This document shows, piece by piece, positions 8,560-17,808 of a DNA stretch of 64,000 nucleotides. A model generated the notes under the pieces. It saw only the letters and a program-made list of their open reading frames with translations. It searched no databases and had not been told where the DNA came from. Position numbers and translations under genes: made by a program. The first letter of the stretch is position 1, and every line of letters starts with the position of its first letter. Origin of the DNA: Gemmobacter aquatilis (GTDB lineage Bacteria; Pseudomonadota; Alphaproteobacteria; Rhodobacterales; Rhodobacteraceae); assembly GCF_900110025.1 (NCBI RefSeq), contig NZ_FOCE01000001.1, forward strand, positions 186,001-250,000. The letters are read 5' to 3'.

Positions 8560-9480
8560 TTATGGGAACAGCAGGGTCAGTGTGGTGCGCAGCCCCCAGT
8601 CGGGGATGCCGGAGGGGCCGTCGGCGTAGTATTTTGCGCCGACCTGAAAGCTCATGAGCTGGTCACCCGCCTTGAACACCTTGGAATAGCCGACGTTGAT
8701 CGGAACCACCCACTGCTCGGTTTCCCAGTTATAGCTCGACTCGGCGTTGAGTGAGAGGGTTTGACCTTTCCCAAGGGCGTAGGACAGGAAAGGCTGGATA
8801 TAGGTTGCGTTTACATCGGGCCGGTCATCCTCGCCCGCAACGGACCAGATGTGGTTTGCCAGCGCCCCCACTGTCCACGGCCCCGTCTGTTTGAGAACCA
8901 CGCCGGTCAGGCCGACGCCGAACTTGCCAGAACCCAGACTGTCGTCGGTCGCCGTCGGCAACAGGAACACCGGGCCGACCCCCCATGTCACGCCGTTGAC
9001 GCTGTTCGTGGGGGAGAAAAAGAAGCTTTGCGTGATGTCGCCGACACCCGAGACGTCATGATCCGGGACCGAGGTGTAATCGCGATAGGATAGCGGGATG
9101 ATCGTGCGCGAGATCACGGTCCAATCGGCATTGAGCGGGATCGGCACCACAGGCTGGACGTTCAGTGTGAAACCAAAGCCGTCACCATCAGGCCCTCCGC
9201 CAAAATCGAAGTTGCCCTGAAAGGGCACGCTGGTCAGCGAGGCGATGGGGTTGGAAAGCTGCTTGGCAACCTCGTCGGCGGTTTGCGCCCGGGCCATGCC
9301 GACCAGCGCGCAGCTTGCCAGCAGGCCGGTCACGCAGCGCTTCCACAGGTTGGGGCCGTGCGTCACATGCGCATCGTGCAGGCGTGGCAAGATTGCGGTG
9401 TTCCCGGTCTTGCGGCCGCGCACAAGGGACGTGCCTTCCGCCTTGCCAAGCCGCAGATCGTCACCATCCGTCGGATTCAT
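8560..9480 (-). CDS. Outer-membrane beta-barrel 'transporter' family protein
   Basis: The 306-residue protein resembles the barrel family loosely annotated as transporter or phenol-degradation MetA-pathway protein. It shows repeated strand patterns (WTVISRTIIPLSYRDY, GVGPVFLLPTATDD, QFQVG-like C-terminal strands) and a terminal LTLLFP. AAAGGA upstream of the ATG at 9480 supports this start, although a 43-residue polar extension then precedes the hydrophobic signal segment (VTGLLASCALVGMARAQ). An internal GTG at about residue 39 is an alternative start that would give a normal signal peptide. It faces the maturase gene. The transported solute is unknown. Confidence 0.72.
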   Translation of the reverse strand: MNPTDGDDLRLGKAEGTSLVRGRKTGNTAILPRLHDAHVTHGPNLWKRCVTGLLASCALVGMARAQTADEVAKQLSNPIASLTSVPFQGNFDFGGGPDGDGFGFTLNVQPVVPIPLNADWTVISRTIIPLSYRDYTSVPDHDVSGVGDITQSFFFSPTNSVNGVTWGVGPVFLLPTATDDSLGSGKFGVGLTGVVLKQTGPWTVGALANHIWSVAGEDDRPDVNATYIQPFLSYALGKGQTLSLNAESSYNWETEQWVVPINVGYSKVFKAGDQLMSFQVGAKYYADGPSGIPDWGLRTTLTLLFP

Positions 9481-9676
9481 GATACAATTCCTTTCTGCGG
9501 TGCCTGTTCAACAGTTCCACGCAGCGGCGGGCCAAATGCAAGATTGAAAATCCAGTGGAAGGTGGAAAATCAAGAGGTGTTCGGCGCCGCCACACTTCAC
9601 CCGCCGATTGTCGCACGATGCGCGGCTGATACCGTGGGCGCGTCACCCTTGACCTGAGGCAAGTGTCTGCCTCTCA

Positions 9677-9712
9677 GGGGGCCGCGCCTGACCGGGATCT
9701 GGCGCGGCCCCC
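9677..9712 (-). terminator. Hairpin downstream of the RND operon
   Basis: Perfect 12-bp arms GGGGGCCGCGCC and GGCGCGGCCCCC around a 12-base loop lie seven bases beyond the stop codon of the RND pump gene, which is read on the minus strand. It is the probable end of that operon. No T-tract is present. Confidence 0.65.
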
Positions 9713-9718
9713 TTGCTC

Positions 9719-12700
9719 TCAGCCGCGCACCACAGGTTTGCGGCCGGTCATCGCCACCAGTTTCATCACCGCCACATAGAAGGCGGGCACGAAGAAGATG
9801 CCGATGACGGCAGAGGCGGTCATGCCGCCCAGCACGCCGGTGCCGATGGCACGCTGCGCCCCGGCGCCCGCGCCGGTGGCGATGGCCAAGGGCAGCACGC
9901 CCAGCATGAAGGCCAGCGTCGTCATCAGGATCGGGCGCAGGCGCTGGCGGGCGGCCAGGGTGGCGGCTTCGACCAGCGGGGTGCCTTTTTCATACAGGCT
10001 ATGCGCGAATTCCACGATCAGGATGGCGTTGCGCGCGGCAAGGCCGATGGTGGTGAGCAGGCCGACCTTGAAGTAAACGTCGTTCTGCTGATCGAACATC
10101 AGCGCAGCGGCCAGCGCCCCGGCGACGCCGATCGGCACGGTCATCATCACCGCCAGCGGCACCGACCAGCTTTCATACAGCGCGGCGAGGCAGAGGAACA
10201 CCACCACCACCGACAGCGCATAAAGCAAGGGTGCCTGATTGCCCGACAGCCGTTCCTGATAGGACAGGCCGGTCCAGGCCACGGCATAGCCGCCGGGCAT
10301 TTCGGCCACCAGCTCTTCCATCCGGGTCATCGCATCGCCGGAGGAGACGCCCTTGACGGCAGAGCCGCTGATCTCTGTCGCGCGGGTGCCGCCATAGCGG
10401 GCGAGGCTTTTCGACTGCTGTTCCCAGACCTGCGTGGTGATGGCCGAGAAGGGCACCATTTCCCCGGCAGAGTTGCGGGCGTGCCATTGTTCGATGTCTT
10501 CCGGCTGCATCCGCGCCTCGGCGGCGCCTTGCACGATCACCGGGCGCAATTCGCCGCCAAAGACGAAATCATTGACGCTGCGACCCGTGAAGATGACGGA
10601 CAGCATGGCGTTCACCTCGGACACCGACAGGCCGAAGGCGGTGGCCTTCTGCTGATCAAGGTCAAGGCGCAGGGTGGTTTCGGTGGGCGAAGACTCGCCG
10701 CGCAGCCCTTCCACCTTGCCATCAGCCTGTGCGGTGGCAATCAGATCGGTCGCGGCCTGTGACAGCGCGGCGCTGCCTGCGCCGGACTGGTCGATCAACT
10801 GCATGGTGAAGCCGGAGGAGGAGCCGAGGCCCTGAATCGCGGGCGGTTGCAGAAAGATCACCCGGCCGAGACGCGAGCCGAAATAGCGGCCATTGGCGCG
10901 TTGCACCAAGGAGGCCACGTCATTGGCGCCGCGTTCGTCATAGTCGCGCAGGCTGACGAACATCATGGCGCGGTTCGATCCGGTGCCGCTGAAGCCGAAG
11001 CCCAGCGCGGCGAAGACGGATTTCACCGTCTCTTTTTCTTCCGTCAGCAGATAGGTTTCCAGCTTTTCCACGACAGCCAGCGTGCGGTCGGCGGTGGCGC
11101 CTTCGGGCAGTTCGATGATGACCATCATCACGCCCTGATCCTCTTGCGGCAGGAAGGAACTGGGCAGGGTATCATAAAGCGCCACCACGCCGCCGCCGAT
11201 GGCGACCAGCACGATCAGCGCGCGCAAAGCCCGGCGCGAGATCCAGCCGACGCTGCTGCCATAACCGCGGGTCAGCCGGTCAAGCTGGCGGTTGAACCAG
11301 CGGGCGGGGGCGATGCCGTCGCCATGCTTGCGCGGGCGCAAGAGGCTGGCGCACATCGCCGGTGTCAGGATCAGTGCCACGCCCAGCGACAGCACCATGG
11401 CCGAAATGATGGTGACCGAAAACTGCCGGTAGATCACCCCGGTTGACCCCGACATGAAGGCCATGGGCAGGAACACCGCCGACAGCACCAGCACGATGCC
11501 GATCAGCGCGCCCGAGATTTCGGTCATGCTTTTCTCGGTCGCCTCCACCGGGCCGAGGCCTTCTTCCTCCATCACCCGTTCGACGTTTTCGACCACCACG
11601 ATGGCGTCATCGACCAGAAGGCCGATGGCCAGAACCATGGCGAACATGGTCAGCGTGTTGATCGACATGCCGAAGGCCGACAGCACCCCGAAGGTGCCCA
11701 GCAGCACGACGGGCACGGCGATGGTGGGGATCAGCGTCGCGCGCCAGCTTTGCAGGAAGACGAGGATGACGAGGAAGACCAGCACCACCGCCTCGATCAG
11801 CGTGTGATAGACCTTGGTGATGGATTCCTTGACGAAGGGCGAGGTGTCATAGGGCACGGTGACGGTGACGCCCGCCGGCAGGGTGGTGGCGATCTGATCC
11901 AGTTGGGCGCGCACCGCCTCGGCCGTGCTGACGGCATTGGCGCCGGTGGCGAGGTTGACGGCGAAGCCCGCCGCCGTCTTGCCATCGAACCGCGCGGCGG
12001 AGCCGTAGCTTTCCTGCCCGATTTCCACCTTGGCCACATCGCCGAGGAACACGGTCGAGCCGTCTTCGCGCACGCGCAGCAGGATGCGTTCAAATTCGTC
12101 CACGCTGCGCAATTGCGACTGGGCCGAAACGGCGACGGTGAATTGCTGGCCCTGCACGGTGGGTTGCGCGCCAAGGTTGCCCACGGTGACATTGGTGTTC
12201 TGGTTGGCAACGGCGCTGGTCACATCGGCGGTGGTGACCTGATATTGCACCATTTTCAGCGGGTCGAGCCAGATGCGCATGGCATAGCCCGAGCCGAAGA
12301 TATCGACAGAGCCGACGCCTTCCAGCCGCTTCACCGGGTCGATGATGAACTGATCCACCATGTCGCCCAGCTCGATCGTGTCGCGGGCGCCGTCTTCGGA
12401 CACCAGCGCGCCGACCAGCAGGATGGAGGAGGAAGAGCGCGACACGTCCACGCCGTTTTCCTGCACCACATCGGGCAGTTGCGAATTGACCAGTTGCAGC
12501 TTGTTCTGCACCTGCACCTGCGCCACATCCGGGTCCACATCATCGCCGAACACCAGCGAGACCGAGGCCCGGCCCTGCCGCGAGGTCGAGGTCATGTACA
12601 GCAGGCCGTCCAGCCCGGTCAGCCCGTCTTCGATGGTGGTGGTGACCGAGTTTTCGACGGTTTCCGCCGAGGCGCCGCTATAGCTGGCCGAGATGCGCAC

Positions 12701-12826
12701 GGTGGTTGGCGCGATATCGGGATATTTGGAGATCGGCAGGCTCCAGACCGCGAAACCGCCAACCAGCATGGTGACGATGGCCAGAACCCAGGCGAAGACC
12801 GGGCGGTGGATGAAGAATTTTGCCAT
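9719..12826 (-). CDS. RND efflux pump, inner-membrane subunit (AcrB/MexB type)
   Basis: The 1035-residue protein has the standard length and two-repeat architecture of hydrophobe/amphiphile efflux (HAE1) pumps: an N-terminal helix after MAKFFIHRP, two large periplasmic loops, and twelve membrane helices. The proton-relay Asp-Asp pair is visible in AIGLLVDDAIVVVENV (helix 4), and the second-half signature GLAARNAILIVEFA is present. It exports drugs, detergents or other amphiphiles with proton import, working with the adaptor encoded just upstream. The genes are separated by five bases and form an operon on the minus strand. No TolC-like channel and no TetR-type regulator is adjacent, so the outer-membrane partner must be encoded elsewhere. 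Substrates cannot be predicted. Confidence 0.95.
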   Translation of the reverse strand: MAKFFIHRPVFAWVLAIVTMLVGGFAVWSLPISKYPDIAPTTVRISASYSGASAETVENSVTTTIEDGLTGLDGLLYMTSTSRQGRASVSLVFGDDVDPDVAQVQVQNKLQLVNSQLPDVVQENGVDVSRSSSSILLVGALVSEDGARDTIELGDMVDQFIIDPVKRLEGVGSVDIFGSGYAMRIWLDPLKMVQYQVTTADVTSAVANQNTNVTVGNLGAQPTVQGQQFTVAVSAQSQLRSVDEFERILLRVREDGSTVFLGDVAKVEIGQESYGSAARFDGKTAAGFAVNLATGANAVSTAEAVRAQLDQIATTLPAGVTVTVPYDTSPFVKESITKVYHTLIEAVVLVFLVILVFLQSWRATLIPTIAVPVVLLGTFGVLSAFGMSINTLTMFAMVLAIGLLVDDAIVVVENVERVMEEEGLGPVEATEKSMTEISGALIGIVLVLSAVFLPMAFMSGSTGVIYRQFSVTIISAMVLSLGVALILTPAMCASLLRPRKHGDGIAPARWFNRQLDRLTRGYGSSVGWISRRALRALIVLVAIGGGVVALYDTLPSSFLPQEDQGVMMVIIELPEGATADRTLAVVEKLETYLLTEEKETVKSVFAALGFGFSGTGSNRAMMFVSLRDYDERGANDVASLVQRANGRYFGSRLGRVIFLQPPAIQGLGSSSGFTMQLIDQSGAGSAALSQAATDLIATAQADGKVEGLRGESSPTETTLRLDLDQQKATAFGLSVSEVNAMLSVIFTGRSVNDFVFGGELRPVIVQGAAEARMQPEDIEQWHARNSAGEMVPFSAITTQVWEQQSKSLARYGGTRATEISGSAVKGVSSGDAMTRMEELVAEMPGGYAVAWTGLSYQERLSGNQAPLLYALSVVVVFLCLAALYESWSVPLAVMMTVPIGVAGALAAALMFDQQNDVYFKVGLLTTIGLAARNAILIVEFAHSLYEKGTPLVEAATLAARQRLRPILMTTLAFMLGVLPLAIATGAGAGAQRAIGTGVLGGMTASAVIGIFFVPAFYVAVMKLVAMTGRKPVVRG

Positions 12827-12831
12827 ACCGC

Positions 12832-14034
12832 TTACTCCGACGCGGCGGGGGCTTGGGTGGGTTGGTCGATCACCACGCCGCTGTCGGAAATGGTGACAGG
12901 CACGGGGCTGACGGCATCGCCGGGTTTGAGGTTGGACATGCCGTCCACCACCAGCGTTTCGCCATCGGTCAGCCCCTGCATCACCACCCAGGCGGCGCCA
13001 TAGCTGCCGGTCGAGGTGATGGGTTTCTGCGTGGCCTTGCCATCCTGCACCACCCAGACGGTCAGCGCGCCCTGCCGGTCGCGGATCGCGGCCATTTGCG
13101 GCACGAGGATCGCCGGGGCGGTGCCCACCTCCAGCTCGCCGCGCAGGAACATGCCGGGCAGGATGCGGTTGTCGGGGTTCGAGACGCGGAAGCGGTAATC
13201 GACGGTGCCGGTGGAGGTGGACACCTCGGAGCCCGAGGCGACGAGGGTGCCGCGCGAGGCATAGGTCTGGCCGTTTTCCAGCGTGACGGTCAGGTTCATC
13301 TGATCGGCGGCGCGCAGGGTGCCCAGCGCAATCTCGTCGCGCAGTTGCAGCATCCGGGCGGCAGGGGCGAAGACATCCACGTCGATCGGATCCAGCCGGG
13401 TGACGGTGGCCAGCGCCTCGGTCTGGTTGGCGGTGACCAGATCGCCGACCGACAGGTTGGCCAGCCCGGCCACCCCGGCAATCGGGCTGCTGATCCGGGT
13501 CCAGGACAGTTGCGTCTGCGCCACTTCCAGCGCGGCCTCGGCGCTTTGCAGATCGGCCAGCGCCTTTTCGTGATCGGCGCGGGCGGCATCGAGATCGGCC
13601 TGCGTGACGCCGGAATTGACCAGCCGTTCCGCCCGGTCCAGCGCGGATTTGCTGACATTGACCTGCGCGCGGGCCGAGCCCACGGTGGCCTCGGCTGACC
13701 GCAGATCGGCGCGGGCGGTCACGTCATCCAGCTGGAACATCGGCGCCCCGGCGCTGATCGGCTGGCCGGGGGCGTAAAGGACTTCGGTGATCACGCCGCT
13801 GATGCGCGGGCGGATGTCGGCCTGTTCATAGGCGATGGCCCGGCCCGGCAGGGTATAGCTGCGCGGCACGTCCTGCGTGGCGACGGTGATCACGCCGACC
13901 TGCGCGGGCGGACGCTCCGCCCCGGCGGTCTGCGCCTGCGCCCCGGCGGGCAGCAGCGCGGCCAGAAACAGCAGGGCCACGCCAAGGCGCACCTTCATCC
14001 GCGCCGCAGCGCCGCCCAAGCCGAGGTCTGTCAT
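12832..14034 (-). CDS. RND efflux periplasmic adaptor subunit (AcrA type)
   Basis: The 400-residue membrane-fusion protein starts at the ATG at 14034, which follows GGAGAGACAGG. An N-terminal export signal follows (hydrophobic LGVALLFLAALLPAGAQAQ, cleavage around residue 35). The order is then barrel-sandwich hybrid (YTLPGRAIAYEQADIRPRISG), an alpha-helical hairpin with coiled-coil character (residues about 115-165), a second lipoyl half (LSWTRISSPIAGVAG) and beta-barrel/membrane-proximal domains. No lipobox Cys is seen, so it is probably soluble or held by an uncleaved helix. It is the first gene of the pump operon and would link the inner-membrane pump to an outer-membrane channel. Confidence 0.93.
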   Translation of the reverse strand: MTDLGLGGAAARMKVRLGVALLFLAALLPAGAQAQTAGAERPPAQVGVITVATQDVPRSYTLPGRAIAYEQADIRPRISGVITEVLYAPGQPISAGAPMFQLDDVTARADLRSAEATVGSARAQVNVSKSALDRAERLVNSGVTQADLDAARADHEKALADLQSAEAALEVAQTQLSWTRISSPIAGVAGLANLSVGDLVTANQTEALATVTRLDPIDVDVFAPAARMLQLRDEIALGTLRAADQMNLTVTLENGQTYASRGTLVASGSEVSTSTGTVDYRFRVSNPDNRILPGMFLRGELEVGTAPAILVPQMAAIRDRQGALTVWVVQDGKATQKPITSTGSYGAAWVVMQGLTDGETLVVDGMSNLKPGDAVSPVPVTISDSGVVIDQPTQAPAASE

Positions 14035-14243
14035 CCTGTCTCTCCGTCCAGTTCTTGTCGTGGCACCGCTTGGGTGCCTTCTTGCACAGACGGTGACGTG
14101 ATTCTTACGACAGACAAGCCCTGTTCCGTCGGAAGATGGGGGAGGGGAGGGGAAATTTTCTGTGAGGAGAGAGGGGCATTGAGTGCGGCGGCAGGCCCGA
14201 ACCGGCCATTCGTGCTTGCCAACGCGAACTCCTTCTATCCGCC

Positions 14244-15269
14244 CTACTGAAGTGGCGCTGCCGTCGGTAGCGTCCAGGAGCCGTCAAGTACATTGGCCCG
14301 AGGCTGATACAGTCGGACGATATAGTTCCAACCCTCGGTGATCGGAATGCAGTTCGCCTGATCGTCGGATGAACAGCCACCGAATTGAACCGTGATTGAT
14401 CCATCAGCATCCTTGGTTCCTGTAACGCCGTTCACCGAGTTACGGTTCAAGGCGTTCGGTTCGAAGAATCCTGCTTTGTTGTAAACGCTGATCGACCAGA
14501 ACGCATCGACCGGGATGTCCTTCATGGTCAGGCGATGCACTGTTGTGGCGTCGTTGGTCGTGAGTGCTGGATTCAGATAGATCGCTTCGGACGGGGGGTT
14601 AAGCCCCCATCCAACGGCTGTTGCCACGAGGTGGGCGATTGGATCGACCTCACCCATCTTCCCCATCTGCACGCCGAACCCTTCTGACCCAAGCGCACCG
14701 AGATCAAGCAGCGCCTTTCGTGCCGCGTCGAGCGATGTCTTGTCCCATTCAGGCATCTCAAGCGAACCAGGCGAAGTCTGTTCCAGCTTAATGGCGTCCT
14801 GCACTGCATGAGCCTTGGTGATGTCCTCTGGGCTGGACGGATTTACGAACACGCGCACGAGCAGTGCGGCATATCGCGTGCCCACGCTTTCTTGCGTCAG
14901 CACGGCGGAGCCATCATGCAGTACCATGGGTGTCAGATGGTCCTGGTTGACAACCTGAAGTGCAACATAGCGGCCCTCATCTACCTCTGGCATGGTCACA
15001 GTGACCGGTCCAGCGGCCAAGTCGACCACCGCCGAGGAATACAACGTATCCCGGTTCATACGAATGATTGTCTGCTTGTCGAGCGGCACGACTTCGCGCT
15101 GGTGTACCAGAACGCCAAGCCCGCCATTCTGAGCGACGATGTTGCGCATGTAGTTGTCGCTCTCCGCGCGGATGAAAGTAACCGCGTTGACAGGTTTGGT
15201 TTCAGCGGCAGCAAACCCAAATGGAGAAGCCGTAAGAAACGCAAAAGCAAGAATAAAGGTCGCACGCAT
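14244..15269 (-). CDS. DUF1254/DUF1214 domain secreted protein
   Basis: The 341-residue protein has a Sec signal peptide (ATFILAFAFLTASPFGFAAAE) and a strong site, AGGAGAAACAT, before the ATG at 15269. DUF1254 occupies roughly residues 25-150, including INRDTLYS-like MNRDTLYSSAVVDL and a VVNQDH block. DUF1214 follows near the end, with FWSISVYNKAGFFEPNALNR and the terminal NYIVRLYQPRANVLDGSW block. The biochemical role of this periplasmic family is unknown. Base composition departs from its neighbours: in 14461-14580, 63 of 120 bases are G or C, against 43 of 60 in 13441-13500 in the adaptor gene, which suggests recent transfer. Two neighbouring imperfect repeats lie directly upstream. Confidence 0.85.
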   Translation of the reverse strand: MRATFILAFAFLTASPFGFAAAETKPVNAVTFIRAESDNYMRNIVAQNGGLGVLVHQREVVPLDKQTIIRMNRDTLYSSAVVDLAAGPVTVTMPEVDEGRYVALQVVNQDHLTPMVLHDGSAVLTQESVGTRYAALLVRVFVNPSSPEDITKAHAVQDAIKLEQTSPGSLEMPEWDKTSLDAARKALLDLGALGSEGFGVQMGKMGEVDPIAHLVATAVGWGLNPPSEAIYLNPALTTNDATTVHRLTMKDIPVDAFWSISVYNKAGFFEPNALNRNSVNGVTGTKDADGSITVQFGGCSSDDQANCIPITEGWNYIVRLYQPRANVLDGSWTLPTAAPLQ

Positions 15270-15279
15270 ATGTTTCTCC

Positions 15280-15317
15280 TAATGTAGTTTGGCGCTTAAT
15301 GTAGCTTGCTTGGCGCT
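15280..15317. repeat. Two imperfect tandem repeats upstream of the DUF1254 gene
   Basis: TAATGTAGTTTGGCGCT (15280-15296) is followed at once by a second copy with a four-base insertion, TAATGTAGCTTGCTTGGCGCT (15297-15317). They overlap the region just before the start of the minus-strand DUF1254 gene and could be operator half-sites or a duplication scar. Confidence 0.7.
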
Positions 15318-15589
15318 GTCATCGCGCAGGCATTATTTGAGCGGCGCATGGGTGCGGCTGCTTCGCGGACCATGCCATGAACCTTTGGGCCCGCAAAGAA
15401 AAATGTCACCGGCATGGAGTTGAAGTCGAAGTAGCGGGCCCATGCCACCAAGACCTGCGACCGGGAGGCAGAATTGAAAATCCTGATGGCGTCGATGCGT
15501 CGCCATGGCCGCCCCGGAATGATCCTGACTTTCCGTTTGCGGACCCAAGCCTGTCACTCGTTGATCGCGCAACGAACGACCGCCCCCCC
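15318..15589. other. Region without a recognisable gene
   Basis: Together with the repeats at 15280-15317, about 320 bases lie between the DUF1254 gene and the LysR gene. Short open frames exist on both strands but none has a start codon with a ribosome binding site or a recognisable product. A minus-strand frame reading AWARYFDFNSMPVTFFFAGP looks protein-like but has no start; it may be a gene remnant. Confidence 0.4.
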
Positions 15590-16495
15590 TCACTCCGGGA
15601 ACCTGCTGTCCAGGTCGCGTTCGATCTGGGCGGCGAATTTGGCGGCGGCGACGGGGAGGGTGCGGCCGCGCAACTGGCAGAGGTAGAGGCGGCCTTCGGG
15701 GATGTCGCGCGGGTCCACCGGGCGCGAGACGATGCCTTCGGGTTGCGGGGTGGCGGCAAGGCCGATGGGGATCTGGAAGCTGATCAGGTGCTCCTGCGCC
15801 GGGTAGTGGCGCAGAAACTCGAAATTGTCGGAATCGACGACGACGCGCAGCCGGACGGAGGAGCGCAGCAGCGCGTGGTCGATCAGGTGGCGCACGCCAT
15901 ATTGCACGGTGGGCAAGGCGATGGGGTATTGCTGACACTCGCGCAGGCGGATGACGCTTTGCGCCGCCAGCGGGTGATCGGCGGCCATGACGGCGTGGAT
16001 CGGCTGGCGCACGGCGGCGAGGATCTGCACCTCTGACATGCGCACGGGTTCGAAGATCAGCGCGATGTCGGCATCATGTTCCACCAGCGCGGCCTCGGCG
16101 GCGGCGCGGTCGCGCACGCGGACGGAAAAGGTGACGCCGGGGTGATCGCGGCGGTAACGGCCAATGTGATCGGGCAGGAAATAGGGCAGCAAGGCCTGCG
16201 AACAGGCGATGGTGACATTGCCGCGCCGTTCGCCCGCCAGATCGGCGATCTGGCTTTTCAGCTTTTCAAAATCGGCGGCCTGCGCGCGCAGATGCGAGAT
16301 CAGCAATTCGCCCGCCGTGGACAGCCGCACCCCGCGCGGCAGGCGTTCGAAGATCGGCACGCCCAGTTCATCCTCCAGCGCCAGCACGCGGCGGTTGAGC
16401 GCGGTGGAGGTGATGGCCAGCGATTCCGCGGCTTTGCGGATGGAACCCGCCCGGGCGATGGCGTCGATGAACAAGTGGGGGGTGAGCTGGTGCAT
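15590..16495 (-). CDS. LysR-family transcriptional regulator
   Basis: The 301-residue protein has the LysR winged helix-turn-helix at residues 1-60 (FIDAIARAGSIRKAAESLAITSTALNRRVLALEDELG) and a type 2 periplasmic-binding-like effector domain from about residue 90. It is transcribed away from the BMP transporter/biuret operon across a 167-bp gap. Divergent placement is the classic sign that a LysR protein controls the facing operon and itself. Two LysR-box-like inverted repeats lie in that gap. The effector may be biuret, triuret, allophanate or a related ureide; that is inference. The end of the protein (AAKFAAQIERDLDSRF) is typical of the family. Confidence 0.9.
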   Translation of the reverse strand: MHQLTPHLFIDAIARAGSIRKAAESLAITSTALNRRVLALEDELGVPIFERLPRGVRLSTAGELLISHLRAQAADFEKLKSQIADLAGERRGNVTIACSQALLPYFLPDHIGRYRRDHPGVTFSVRVRDRAAAEAALVEHDADIALIFEPVRMSEVQILAAVRQPIHAVMAADHPLAAQSVIRLRECQQYPIALPTVQYGVRHLIDHALLRSSVRLRVVVDSDNFEFLRHYPAQEHLISFQIPIGLAATPQPEGIVSRPVDPRDIPEGRLYLCQLRGRTLPVAAAKFAAQIERDLDSRFPE

Positions 16496-16511
16496 GGCGT
16501 TCCGGATGTGG

Positions 16512-16546
16512 TGCAGAATTTGCAGCGGTTCGGTGCAAACTTAGCA
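16512..16546. promoter_or_regulatory. Pair of LysR-box-like inverted repeats
   Basis: TGCAGAATTTGCA (16512-16524) and TGCAAACTTAGCA (16534-16546) are similar 13-bp dyads. Their starts are 22 bp apart, close to two helical turns, so both face the same side of the DNA. They lie between the divergent lysR and transporter genes, as expected for tetramer binding. Confidence 0.55.
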
Positions 16547-16662
16547 CGAGACAGCAGCAGTGCAACGGGTCATGCTGCGATGCAGAAGTTCCCCTCGGCG
16601 CGGGCTGTCCGTCCCCTCGGCGGTCCGCGCCTCCTGACCCCCATCCCCCGGAGACGTGCACC

Positions 16663-17796
16663 ATGACGACTTTCCGTTCGCCTTTCTCGCGCCGTGGTTT
16701 CCTGCAAGGGGCGGCGGCGCTGACCGGCGCCACCGCGCTTGGCGGCCTGCCCTTCGGCGCCCGCGCGCAGGCGCTGACCGAGTTGACCGTGGGTTTCATC
16801 TATGTCGGCCCGCGTGACGATTTCGGCTATAATCAGGCCCATGCCGAAGGCGCCGCCGCCGTGAAGGCGATGGCGGGCGTGACGGTGGTGGAAGAAGAAA
16901 ATGTACCGGAAACCATGGATGTGCAGAAATCCATGGAATCGATGATCAATCTGGATGGGGCGGCGCTGATCTTCCCGACCTCGTTCGGCTATTTCGACCC
17001 CCATATCCTTGAACTGGCCGGGAAATACCCGGAGGTGCGGTTTGAACACTGCGGCGGGATGTGGACGAAGGACAAGCATCCGATGAATGTCGGCAGCTAT
17101 TTCGGCTATATCGGCATGGGGCAGTATCTGAACGGTGTGGCGGCGGGCCATGCCAGCAAGACCAAGAAGATCGGTTTCGTCGCCGCCAAGCCGATTCCGC
17201 AGGTGTTGCTGAACATCAACTCGTTCCTGCTGGGCGCGCGGTCGGTGGACCCGACGATCACCTGTCAGGTGATCTTCACCGGCGAATGGTCGCTGGCGGT
17301 GAAAGAGGCGGAAGCCACCAATGCGCTGTGCGATGCGGGTTGCGATGTGATCACCTGCCATGTGGACGGGCCGAAAGTGGTGATCGAAACCGCCGCCGGG
17401 CGCGGGTCTTTCGTGTGCGGCTATCACGCCAACCAGTCGGCGCTGGCGCCGGAGTTGTATCTGACCGGGGCCGAATGGAACTGGGCCGCCGTCTATACCA
17501 AGATGGTGGAAACCACGATGGCGGGCGGGGTGATCGACAATTTCGTGCGCGGCGGTCTGGCGGACGGGTTCATCAAGATGTCGCCGCTGGGGCCCGCCGT
17601 GCCCGAAGCCGGGCGCAAGCAATTCGAGGCGGTGCAGGCCGAGATCCTGAAAGGCGGCTTTGCCGCGATCAAGGGCCCGCTGAAGGACAATACCGGGGCC
17701 GAGATCGCCGCCGCCGGCCAGTCTTTCCTGGAAACCGACCCCGCGCTGGAGAGCATGAGCTATCTGGTTGAGGGTGTCATCGGCTCCACCTCGTAA
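16663..17796 (+). CDS. BMP/PnrA-type ABC transporter substrate-binding protein
   Basis: The 377-residue protein carries a twin-arginine signal (SRRGFLQGAAALTGATAL) and is therefore exported folded by Tat. The mature part matches the basic membrane protein/PnrA fold, with VGFIYVGPRDDFGYNQAHAEGA near the N-terminus and the family blocks VRFEHCGG, GSYFGYIGMGQYLNGVAAGHAS and KIGFVAAKPIPQVLLNIN. Family members bind nucleosides or other small nitrogen-rich ligands. It opens an operon with two BPD_transp_2 permeases, an ATPase, two isochorismatase-like hydrolases, a cupin and allophanate hydrolase. The likely cargo is therefore biuret, triuret or a related ureide (inference). GGAG lies 8-11 bases before the ATG. 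Confidence 0.88.
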   Translation: MTTFRSPFSRRGFLQGAAALTGATALGGLPFGARAQALTELTVGFIYVGPRDDFGYNQAHAEGAAAVKAMAGVTVVEEENVPETMDVQKSMESMINLDGAALIFPTSFGYFDPHILELAGKYPEVRFEHCGGMWTKDKHPMNVGSYFGYIGMGQYLNGVAAGHASKTKKIGFVAAKPIPQVLLNINSFLLGARSVDPTITCQVIFTGEWSLAVKEAEATNALCDAGCDVITCHVDGPKVVIETAAGRGSFVCGYHANQSALAPELYLTGAEWNWAAVYTKMVETTMAGGVIDNFVRGGLADGFIKMSPLGPAVPEAGRKQFEAVQAEILKGGFAAIKGPLKDNTGAEIAAAGQSFLETDPALESMSYLVEGVIGSTS

Positions 17797-17808
17797 GGGG
17801 TTGGGCGG

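Noticed and set aside
15377-16036. Plus-strand frame overlapping the end of the LysR gene
   Set aside because: No ribosome binding site or recognisable domain, and it lies antisense to the LysR effector domain for most of its length.
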